Source: CAZGTQ01 sp964528575 (GTDB taxonomy: Bacteria; Planctomycetota; UBA1135; GCA-002686595). Taken from it: a DNA stretch of 15,648 nt. The notes below the pieces were generated by a model. It was not told the origin of the DNA, did not search any database, and worked only from the letters and a program-made list of their open reading frames with translations. Positions 7,325 to 13,712 of the stretch are shown here, piece by piece. Made by a program: the position numbers and the translations under genes. Numbering within the stretch: position 1 is the stretch's first letter; every line of letters begins with the position of its first letter. Location: contig CAZGTQ010000115.1 of assembly GCA_964528575.1 (NCBI GenBank), forward strand, positions 1-15,648, read 5' to 3'.

Positions 7325-7557
7325 GCTCTTTGCCCGCCCGGCGGCGACGCGCCGTCGGGCCGCGAGGGCGCGTCGCCCCGCGCCAGCCCCGACTCCAATC
7401 AAGCGGCTGCCGAGACCGTCGTCGGCGCCGCCAGGCCGCCCCCCCCAGACGTGCCCCCCCCGTGGCCGGCTCGTGCCGGACGGAGCCGTGCCCGACGGGT
7501 CGTGACGGCGCGGGCGAGCAGATACGGCGATGTCGGTGCAGCCCCGTGAATCCGGGC

Positions 7558-7563
7558 TAGGAT
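7558..7563 (+). promoter_or_regulatory. Possible -10 element of the GTPase/argF' operon
   Basis: TAGGAT preceded by GGGC. The same hexamer, preceded by GGGG, recurs upstream of the gene at 12057. Use of this site would give a leader of about 165 bases. No good -35 hexamer is seen 16-18 bases upstream. Confidence 0.35.
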
Positions 7564-7735
7564 CCGACGCGCGACCGAGCCGGCGGTGCGCTCGCGGGCC
7601 GCTCTCGGCTCGCGCGTCCGCCGCGCCCGCGTCCGCCGCCCCGCGGCGGGCGTTCGGTCGCTCGGCCCGCGCAGACGAGCGACGGCGCGCACCGCGATCG
7701 GGCGACCGGTGGGAGCGACCGTCGAAAGGACACCG

Positions 7736-9064
7736 ATGCCACACAACGTTCTGATCATGGGAGCCGCGGGCAAGGACTTCCACGTCTTCAACACCTGCTA
7801 CCGCGACCGGGGCGACGCCCGCGTCGTCGCGTTCACCGCGACGCAGATCCCGCACATCGAGGATCGGCGCTACCCGCCCTCGCTCGCGGGCGGGCTCTAC
7901 CCCGACGGCATCCCGATCCACCCCGAGGAGCAGCTCGCCGAGCTCATCGCGAAGCACGGCGTCGACGAGGTCGTGTTCGCGTACTCCGACGTCGACTTCG
8001 CCTATCTCGACGAGCGGCGCGCGCTCGTCGAGGCCGCGGGCGCGAAGTTCTCCACGTTCGACGTCGACGCGACGATGATCCGCTCGTCCAAGCCCGTCAT
8101 CGCTGTGGTCGCGACGCGCACGGGCTGCGGCAAGAGCCAGACCTCGCGCCGCGTCGTGTCGCTGCTGCGCGAGCGCGGCCTGCGCACGATCGCGATCCGC
8201 CACCCGATGCCGTACGGCGACCTCGCCAAGCAGGCGGTGCAGCGCTTCGCCACGCTCGACGACCTCGTGAAGCACGAGTGCACGATCGAGGAAATGGAGG
8301 AGTACGAGCCGCACATCCAGAGCGGCGCGATCGTGTATGCGGGCGTCGACTACGCGGCGATCCTCGCCGAGGCCGAGAAGGAGGCCGACGTGATCCTGTG
8401 GGACGGCGGGAACAACGACACGCCGTTCTACGAGCCCGATCTGTGGATCACCGTCGCGGACCCGCACCGGCCGGGGCACGAGCTCCGCTACTTCCCCGGC
8501 ACCGTCAACTTCGAGCGCGCGGACCTGATCCTGATCAACAAGTGCGACACGGCCGACGACGAGGGCATCGCGCAGGTCGAGTCGAACGCGAGACGGATCA
8601 ACCCGGACGCGATCGTCGTGCGCGCCGACTCGCCGGTGCGGGTGGACCATCCCGACCAGATCCGCGGCAAGCGCGTGCTCGTCGTCGAGGACGGTCCGAC
8701 GCTCACGCACGGCGAGATGAAGTTCGGCGCGGGCATCGTCGCGGCCGAGAAGTGGGGGGCGGCGGAGATCGTCGACCCGCGGCAGTGGGCCAAGGGCGAG
8801 ATCGCCGAGACGTTCGCGAAGTACCCGGACATCGGGACGCTGCTCCCGGCGATGGGCTACGGCAAGCGGCAGATGAAGGACCTCGAGGAGACGATCGCCG
8901 CGGCCGACTGCGACCTCGTGCTCGTCGGCACGCCGATCGACCTGGCGCGCGTGATCCGGATCGAGACGCCGAGCATGCGCGTGCGCTACGACCTCGCGGA
9001 GCACGGGAACGCGCTCGCCGAGGCCGTGGGGCGGGCGGCTACCGCGCGGAAGGCGCAGGCGTGA
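7736..9064 (+). CDS. COG2403-type predicted GTPase, cyclic 2,3-diphosphoglycerate synthetase-like
   Basis: A 442-residue cytoplasmic protein from ATG 7736-7738, with AAAGGA five bases upstream. The N-terminal 110 residues form a Rossmann-like domain (VLIMGAAGKDFHVFNTCYRD, then FAYSDVDFAY). The nucleotide-binding part has a P-loop-like TRTGCGKS (127-134), WDGGNND (222-228) and a GTPase-type NKCD (268-271). This layout matches the COG2403 family, named after cyclic 2,3-diphosphoglycerate synthetase of methanogens, but most bacterial members have no proven function and bacteria are not known to accumulate that compound. Its stop overlaps the GTG of the N-acylornithine carbamoyltransferase, so it is the lead gene of a four-gene coupled operon. 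A role in arginine or carbamoyl-phosphate metabolism is inferred from that position. Family call is strong; activity unknown. Confidence 0.88.
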   Translation: MPHNVLIMGAAGKDFHVFNTCYRDRGDARVVAFTATQIPHIEDRRYPPSLAGGLYPDGIPIHPEEQLAELIAKHGVDEVVFAYSDVDFAYLDERRALVEAAGAKFSTFDVDATMIRSSKPVIAVVATRTGCGKSQTSRRVVSLLRERGLRTIAIRHPMPYGDLAKQAVQRFATLDDLVKHECTIEEMEEYEPHIQSGAIVYAGVDYAAILAEAEKEADVILWDGGNNDTPFYEPDLWITVADPHRPGHELRYFPGTVNFERADLILINKCDTADDEGIAQVESNARRINPDAIVVRADSPVRVDHPDQIRGKRVLVVEDGPTLTHGEMKFGAGIVAAEKWGAAEIVDPRQWAKGEIAETFAKYPDIGTLLPAMGYGKRQMKDLEETIAAADCDLVLVGTPIDLARVIRIETPSMRVRYDLAEHGNALAEAVGRAATARKAQA

Positions 9065-10107
9065 TCGGGCTCGAGGGACGCGACTTCCTGTCGACGCTCG
9101 ATTTCACCATCGAGGAGGTACGGGCGCTCGTCGACCTCGCCCTCGAGCTGAAGAGCGGGAAGCGGCAGGCGGACCTGCGCGGGCTCGTCGCCGCGCTCCT
9201 GTTCTTCAATCCGTCGGTGCGAACGCGCGTGTCGTGCGAATCGGCGCTCGCGCGCTACGGCGGCACCGCGATCGCGATCAGCCCCGGCAAGGACACGTGG
9301 AACTTCGAGTGCGGCGAGGGCGTCGTGATGGACGCCAACACGCAGGAGCACGTGCGCGAGCTCGCCCCGGTGCTCGCCGAGATGTGCCACTTCGTCGGCT
9401 TGCGCAAATCGGAGCTGATCACGGTCGGCAGCGAAAGGGCCGAGGTGAGCGGCGACTACGCGACGCTCAAGCGCGACGAGTTCATGCACCAGCTCGCGCG
9501 CTTCTCGCCGGCCCCCGTCGTCAACCTCGAGTCGAATTCGTTCCACCCGATGCAGGGGCTCGCGGACATGGCGACGATGGTCGAGCAGTTCGGCGACCCG
9601 CGCGGGAAGCGCTACGTGCTGACGTGGGCGTGGCATCCCAAGTCGCTGCCGGTCGCGACGCCGCACTCGCAGCTCCTCTCGGCCGCGGACCTCGGCATGG
9701 AAGTCACCGTGCTGCGCCCGCCCGGCTACGCGCTCGATCCCGACGTGATGGCCGCCGCCCGCGCGCGCGCCGAGAGTCTCGGGGGGAGCGTGAGCGAGAC
9801 CGAGAACCAGGACGCGGCCTACTCCGGCGCGCACGTCGTGTGCGCGAAGGCGTGGGGCTCGCTCGACTACTACGGGCGCTTCGACGAGGAGGCGCGCGAC
9901 AAGGCGCCGCTGCGGCGGAGCTGGATCGTCGACGAGGACAAGATGGCGAAGACCGACGACGGCGTCTTCATGCACTGCCTGCCGGTACGCCGCAACGTCG
10001 TCGTGAGCGACGGCGTGCTGAACTCGAGCCGCTCCGTGGTCGTGCGCGAGGCGGGCAACCGACTGTGGACGGCGGCCGCGGTGTTCGCGGCGCTGCGGCG
10101 ACCGTGA
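9061..10107 (+). CDS. argF': N-acylornithine carbamoyltransferase (AOTCase/SOTCase family)
   Basis: A 348-residue enzyme from GTG 9061-9063, which overlaps the upstream TGA; GGAAGG lies seven bases before it. It transfers the carbamoyl group of carbamoyl phosphate to an N-acylated ornithine, giving N-acylcitrulline. Visible motifs: phosphate loop FFNPSVRTR (48-56), W80 and VVMDANTQEH (88-97), NLES with Glu157 (Glu144 in Xanthomonas AOTCase), TWAWHPKSLP (189-197), AKAWG (262-266) and HCLPVRRN (305-312). These fit the N-acylornithine branch rather than ordinary OTCase. The known specificity position (Glu92 in AOTCase, Pro90 in Bacteroides SOTCase) is Gln95 here, and the carboxylated Lys302 of AOTCase is Val314. 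The acyl group used is therefore open. Its stop overlaps the GNAT start, and an M20 deacylase follows, completing the logic. Confidence 0.9.
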   Translation: MIGLEGRDFLSTLDFTIEEVRALVDLALELKSGKRQADLRGLVAALLFFNPSVRTRVSCESALARYGGTAIAISPGKDTWNFECGEGVVMDANTQEHVRELAPVLAEMCHFVGLRKSELITVGSERAEVSGDYATLKRDEFMHQLARFSPAPVVNLESNSFHPMQGLADMATMVEQFGDPRGKRYVLTWAWHPKSLPVATPHSQLLSAADLGMEVTVLRPPGYALDPDVMAAARARAESLGGSVSETENQDAAYSGAHVVCAKAWGSLDYYGRFDEEARDKAPLRRSWIVDEDKMAKTDDGVFMHCLPVRRNVVVSDGVLNSSRSVVVREAGNRLWTAAAVFAALRRP

Positions 10108-10679
10108 GCGGAGCGCGCGAGCCGTCGGCTCCGGCCGAGGTCGTCGTCCGAGCGAGTCGGACCACCGACGCGCCGTACGCGTTCGACGCGGCGCAACTGA
10201 TCCGCGCCGCGTCGCGCGACAACGACGTCGCGCAGCGCGACGTGCGCTTCCTGCGCAAGAAGATCCTGACCGGGCGCGCCGCGCTCGCGCTCGAGGGCGA
10301 CGAGCTCGTCGGCTTCGGCTATTGGTCGGACTGGGAGGGCGGCGAGTTCGTGTCGCACTCGGGACTGGTCGTGCGCCCCGACCAGCGCGGCCGCGGCTTG
10401 GGGCGCAAGCTCAAGCAGATCCTGTTCGAGTCCTCGCGGCGCGCGTTCCCCGACGCGTCGACGATGAGCCTGACGACCTCGCCGCAGGTGCGCGCGATGA
10501 ACGTCTCGCTGGGCTTCGAGATCGTCTCGTTCGACGACCTGACGAAGGATCCGGCGTTCTGGGACGGCTGCCGCACGTGCCGCAACTACGAGGACGTGCA
10601 ACGGCGCGGCATGCGCTGCTGCTGCGAGCCGATGCTGCTGTGGCCCTCGAGCGCGGCGCGGACGGCCGCGGCGCGATGA
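10104..10679 (+). CDS. GNAT acyltransferase of the arginine-cluster type, Cys-rich tail
   Basis: A 191-residue protein from GTG 10104-10106, overlapping the previous TGA (GTGA); its own stop overlaps the next ATG (ATGA). It has a GNAT core: strands LALEGDELVGFGYWSDWEGG and FVSHSGLVV, then the CoA-binding QRGRGLG (94-100) and helix RKLKQILFESSRRAF. The second half, SLTTSPQVRAMNVSLGFEIV followed by DPAFWDGCRTCRNYED and a CCC cluster, closely resembles the GNAT that lies beside argG in Bacteroidetes arginine clusters, judged from memory. Cys156, Cys159 and Cys172-174 could bind a metal. The likely role is N-acylation of glutamate (acetyl or succinyl), the first step of the acylated pathway, but this is inferred from context. 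No dedicated substrate motif is known to me. Confidence 0.85.
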   Translation: MSGAREPSAPAEVVVRASRTTDAPYAFDAAQLIRAASRDNDVAQRDVRFLRKKILTGRAALALEGDELVGFGYWSDWEGGEFVSHSGLVVRPDQRGRGLGRKLKQILFESSRRAFPDASTMSLTTSPQVRAMNVSLGFEIVSFDDLTKDPAFWDGCRTCRNYEDVQRRGMRCCCEPMLLWPSSAARTAAAR

Positions 10680-11893
10680 GCGACGCGATCGGCGGGTGGG
10701 TGCGCGCGCGCGAGGCAGAGATCGTCGACCTGCTCTGCCGCTTCGTCGCGATCGACAGCGTGACCGGCCGCGAGGGAGCGCTCGCGGCGTTCTGCGACGG
10801 GTGGCTGCGCGAGCATGGGATCGAGTCGATCCTGCAGCCTGCGAAGGATCGCGCGAACGTCGTCTCGCTCGTCGGCTCCGGCCCGGACGCGCTCGTGCTG
10901 TCGGGACACCTCGACACCGTGCCGCCGGTCGAGGGCGCGTGGACGCACGACCCGTGGACGCCCGTCGTCGCGGACGGGCGCGTCGTCGGCCTCGGCACGA
11001 GCGACATGCACGCGTCGATGGTCGGCGCGTACTTCGCGCAGCTCTTCCTCGTCGAGCACGCCGTCGCGCTGCCCGGCCGGCTCGTGACCGCGTTCACGAT
11101 CGAGGAGGAGACGACCGGCGACGGCACGCGGCTGTTCCTCGACTGGTGCGAGCGTGAGCGCTTCCTCGACTTCGCGCGCACCGCGTGCGTCGTCACCGAG
11201 CCGACGGGGCTCGAGAGCGTGTGCCTGGGCAACAAGGGCACGGTCTTCGTCCACGTCGCGATCGAGGGCAAGAGCGGCCACGGGAGCCGGCCGCAGCAGG
11301 CGTGCAACCCGCTCGCGGCGGCGCGCGACGTCCTGGTCGCGCTCGCCGCGCTCGAGCGGCGGTGGGCGGACGCGTACGCCGACCCCGACCTCGGCGTCGC
11401 GACGCTGACGCCGACGTGCGTGCGCGGCGGGGACCCGTCGCGCGTGAACGGCATTCCGGAGCGGTCCGAGCTCGTCGTCGACTGCCGCCTGCCGCCGGCG
11501 CTGTTCGCGGACGGCCGTGCGCTCTTCCGCGCCGAGCTCGAGGACGCGCTGCGGGGCGCGGTGGCGGAAGGGATTTCCCTGCGGATCGAGGAGCGCTACC
11601 CGCGCGACGGGCACGTGCTCGAGCGGGAGCAGCCCCTTGCGCGCCGCGCGCTCGCCGTGCTGCGGGACGAGCTGGGCCGCCCGTCCGCGGCGTTCCGCAC
11701 GACGCCGGCGGGCAACGACGCGGTGTTCTTCGGGGCGCGGGGGATCCCGACGATCAACAAGCTCGGTCCCGGACACGAGGACCAGGCGCACCGGCGCGAC
11801 GAGCACGTGACGATCGAGAACCTGCTCCTGGGCGTGGAGCTGTACTTGCGGCTCGCCCTGCGCCACTTCGGGGTCGCGCTGGCCGCTGTGTAA
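10676..11893 (+). CDS. M20 peptidase-family deacylase, probable N-acylcitrulline/ornithine deacylase
   Basis: A 405-residue zinc-dependent hydrolase from ATG 10676-10678, coupled to the GNAT by ATGA. Family landmarks: SGHLDTVP (76-83; ligand His78, with Asp80), GLGTSDMHA (106-114; bridging Asp110), TIEEET (141-146; the acidic pair with the general base), VTEPTG with Glu175, the dimer-domain GKSGHGSRP with His202, and GPGHEDQAHRRDE with His372 as the last metal ligand. Length and motifs fit the ArgE/DapE/ACY1 group. Members remove N-acetyl or N-succinyl groups from amino acids in the cytoplasm. In Xanthomonas a homologue (ArgE') deacetylates N-acetylcitrulline after AOTCase; the same role is the simplest reading here because it follows an N-acylornithine carbamoyltransferase. 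Peptidase or DapE activity cannot be excluded by sequence alone. Confidence 0.88.
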   Translation: MSDAIGGWVRAREAEIVDLLCRFVAIDSVTGREGALAAFCDGWLREHGIESILQPAKDRANVVSLVGSGPDALVLSGHLDTVPPVEGAWTHDPWTPVVADGRVVGLGTSDMHASMVGAYFAQLFLVEHAVALPGRLVTAFTIEEETTGDGTRLFLDWCERERFLDFARTACVVTEPTGLESVCLGNKGTVFVHVAIEGKSGHGSRPQQACNPLAAARDVLVALAALERRWADAYADPDLGVATLTPTCVRGGDPSRVNGIPERSELVVDCRLPPALFADGRALFRAELEDALRGAVAEGISLRIEERYPRDGHVLEREQPLARRALAVLRDELGRPSAAFRTTPAGNDAVFFGARGIPTINKLGPGHEDQAHRRDEHVTIENLLLGVELYLRLALRHFGVALAAV

Positions 11894-11961
11894 CCGTTCC
11901 GTAGGAGGAGCGGGCAGCGGCTTGGACGGGGCCCGTACGCTCGGCTTCTCGACACAAGGGG

Positions 11962-11967
11962 TAGGAT
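11962..11967 (+). promoter_or_regulatory. Possible -10 element upstream of the first dehydrogenase-like gene
   Basis: TAGGAT preceded by GGGG, about 90 bases before ATG 12057. It resembles the TAGGAT at 7558 and the TACGAT at 13686. A TTGGAC at 11922-11927 is too far upstream to be its -35. No terminator is visible between the M20 gene and this gene, so some read-through is possible. Confidence 0.35.
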
Positions 11968-12056
11968 CGAGGAACCTCTGAGCGTGCGTGGCGCGTCACG
12001 TCACCGCCGCGTTTCCGCCCGAAGCGCGCTCGTTTTCCCCAAGGAGACCTCCCGTC

Positions 12057-13601
12057 ATGAGATCGGCTCCCTTCGCCCTCGCGCTCGGCTGCATCGCCGG
12101 GCTGGCGGTCCTCCCGTCGTCCTCTTCCGCCCAGACGCCCCTCACGACCCAGGTCGTGGTGAACAGCGGCCTGAGCTCGCCGATCTTCGTCACCTCGCCG
12201 CCGGGCGACGCGGACCGCCTGTTCGTCGTCCAACGCGCCGGGCAGATCCGCATCATCGAGAACGGAACGCTGCTCGCCGGCAACTTCCTGAACATCAGCG
12301 CGAAGGTGTCGACGACGGGCGAACGCGGCCTGTTCTCGATGGCGTTCCATCCGAACTACGCGAGCAACGGCCTCTTCTACGTCAGCTACACCGATTCGAC
12401 GCAGGGCCACGCGAGCCACGTCGAGATGTACCGCGTGTCCGCGAACCCGAACGTCGCGGGCGCCGCGCCGCTGCGCACGATCTTCGGGCCGTACGCCCAA
12501 CCGTTCAGCAACCACAACGGCGGCCACATCGCGTTCGGCCCCGACGGCATGCTGTACTTCGCCACCGGCGACGGCGGCAGCGGCAACGATCCCGGGTGCC
12601 GCGCGCAGAAGGGCGATACGGCGCTCGGCAAGATGCTGCGCCTCGACCCGATCGGCATGGTCCCGGCGGACAACCCGTACGTCGGCGACCCCACGCACCT
12701 CGACGAGATCTGGCACAAGGGCCTGCGCAACCCGTGGCGGTGGAGCTTCGACCGCGCGACCGGCGACATGTACATCGGCGACGTCGGCCAGAACGCGCGC
12801 GAGGAGATCAGCTTCGCGGCGGCGGGCGTTCCGCAGCTCAACTTCGGCTGGAAGATCATGGAGGGGAACAACTGCGGCGGGAGCGGCAACTGCCCGGGCG
12901 GTACGCCGGGCTGCGGCGACGCGTCGTTCAGCGACCCGATCCGCGACTGGTTCTCGTACGCGCAGGGCGGCTGCGCGGTGACCGGCGGCTACGTCTACCG
13001 CGGCTGCGCGATCCCCGACCTCGACGGCACGTACTTCTACAGCGACACGTGCAGCGGCCGCATCTGGACGTTCCGCTACGACGGGACGAACCTGACGAAC
13101 TTCCAGGAGCGCACCGCCGAGCTCGGCGGCCCGTTCGGCGGCGGCGTCGTCTCGTTCGGCGAGGACGCCGACGGGGAGCTCTACATCATCAGCGGCGGCA
13201 CGCTCCGCCGCATCGTCCCGAACGTCCCGACGGTCTGGAACGATCTGGGCAACTCCAAGCCCGGCACGAACGGCATCGCGCCGGACCTCGAGCTGTGCGG
13301 TCTGCTCGGCAGCGGTCAGTCGGCGAACCTGAAGCTGACCGACGCCGCCCCGAGCGCGCCCGCGGTCGCGCTCGTCTCGTTCGCGTCGAACCCGACTCCG
13401 CTGCTCGGCGGGATCGTCGTCCCCGACCTCGGGACGGGCATCCTCTATCCGGTCCTGACCGACGGCAACGGCGAGTACCAGGTCGCGCTGAACGGCGGCA
13501 ACGGTCCCGTCTCGGTGTTCTTCCAGTTCGGCGTCTACGACACGGGCGCGACGAACGACGTCTCGTTCTCCAACGCGATCGAGGCGATCTACCAGCCGTA
13601 G
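12057..13601 (+). CDS. Secreted glucose/sorbosone dehydrogenase-type beta-propeller, paralogue 1
   Basis: A 514-residue exported protein from ATG 12057-12059 with AAGGAG ten bases upstream. A signal peptide (residues 1-25) ends SSSSA before Q26. Residues about 30-390 match the GSDH fold (PF07995; PQQ soluble glucose dehydrogenase, YliI, HHIP-like): ERGLFSMAFHP, SNHNGGHIAFGPDGMLYFATGDGG with His153 at the position of the catalytic His144 of Acinetobacter glucose dehydrogenase, GLRNPWRWSFD (222-232), GDVGQNAREEI and FGEDADGELY. Such enzymes oxidise sugars with PQQ in the periplasm, but many members have no known substrate. Conserved cysteines near 273-286, 306-317 and 332 suggest disulfides. 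Residues about 395-514 form a separate beta-rich domain containing APSAPAVALVSF and ending in SFSNAIEAIYQP, probably for surface display or binding. It is followed by its own terminator. Confidence 0.88.
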   Translation: MRSAPFALALGCIAGLAVLPSSSSAQTPLTTQVVVNSGLSSPIFVTSPPGDADRLFVVQRAGQIRIIENGTLLAGNFLNISAKVSTTGERGLFSMAFHPNYASNGLFYVSYTDSTQGHASHVEMYRVSANPNVAGAAPLRTIFGPYAQPFSNHNGGHIAFGPDGMLYFATGDGGSGNDPGCRAQKGDTALGKMLRLDPIGMVPADNPYVGDPTHLDEIWHKGLRNPWRWSFDRATGDMYIGDVGQNAREEISFAAAGVPQLNFGWKIMEGNNCGGSGNCPGGTPGCGDASFSDPIRDWFSYAQGGCAVTGGYVYRGCAIPDLDGTYFYSDTCSGRIWTFRYDGTNLTNFQERTAELGGPFGGGVVSFGEDADGELYIISGGTLRRIVPNVPTVWNDLGNSKPGTNGIAPDLELCGLLGSGQSANLKLTDAAPSAPAVALVSFASNPTPLLGGIVVPDLGTGILYPVLTDGNGEYQVALNGGNGPVSVFFQFGVYDTGATNDVSFSNAIEAIYQP

Positions 13602-13634
13602 ACGGAATCCGGTCGGCCCACGGCCCCCGCTCGA

Positions 13635-13674
13635 GCGGCCCGCGCGACCTCGTCGCGCGGGCCGCTTCCTTTCC
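13635..13674 (+). terminator. Intrinsic terminator after paralogue 1
   Basis: A perfect 13-bp inverted repeat, arms 13635-13647 and 13653-13665 (GCGGCCCGCGCGA and its complement), loop CCTCG, followed by TTCCTTTCC. It lies 33 bases after the stop of the first dehydrogenase-like gene and before the candidate promoter of the second, so the two paralogues are probably separate transcription units. Confidence 0.8.
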
Positions 13675-13685
13675 CCGAGCGCGGG

Positions 13686-13691
13686 TACGAT
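13686..13691 (+). promoter_or_regulatory. Possible -10 element of paralogue 2
   Basis: TACGAT preceded by GCGGG, directly downstream of the terminator. It would start a transcript about 15 bases before ATG 13713. Only a weak GGAG (13693-13696) is present as a possible ribosome site. No clear -35. Confidence 0.35.
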
Positions 13692-13712
13692 GGAGCCGCT
13701 CCCCGCTCGCCG

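Larger units (their letters stand above)
7311..7735. promoter_or_regulatory. Divergent control region between lipid and arginine-type operons
   Basis: This 425-bp stretch holds no convincing gene; the frames crossing it are arginine-rich and lack codon bias. Seen in it: a possible -10 for the lipid operon (7319-7324), an 11-bp perfect inverted repeat with arms 7343-7353 and 7367-7377 (GGCGACGCGCC, 13-base loop) close to that start, two runs of eight C at 7439-7446 and 7454-7461, and a possible -10 for the plus-strand operon at 7558-7563 just after a small AGCCC/GGGCT stem. The inverted repeat could be an operator; no regulator family is recognisable from it. The plus-strand leader between 7570 and 7735 shows no riboswitch that I can recognise. 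Confidence 0.5.

Noticed and set aside
4806..7325. An 839-codon open frame on the plus strand opposite the ligase/ACP/PlsC gene
   Set aside because: Its product is a low-complexity Arg/Ala/Glu/Asp-rich chain with no motifs, while the minus strand encodes a full three-domain enzyme. Long antisense frames are expected at this GC content.
7736..9064. Naming this gene a true cyclic 2,3-diphosphoglycerate synthetase
   Set aside because: Only family resemblance supports it. The compound belongs to methanogens and the operon context is arginine-like, so the activity should not be transferred.
9061..10107. Ordinary ornithine carbamoyltransferase (argF/argI)
   Set aside because: The MDxxTxEH and TWAWHPKxLP segments match the N-acylornithine branch, and an M20 deacylase follows; ordinary OTCase would not need that.
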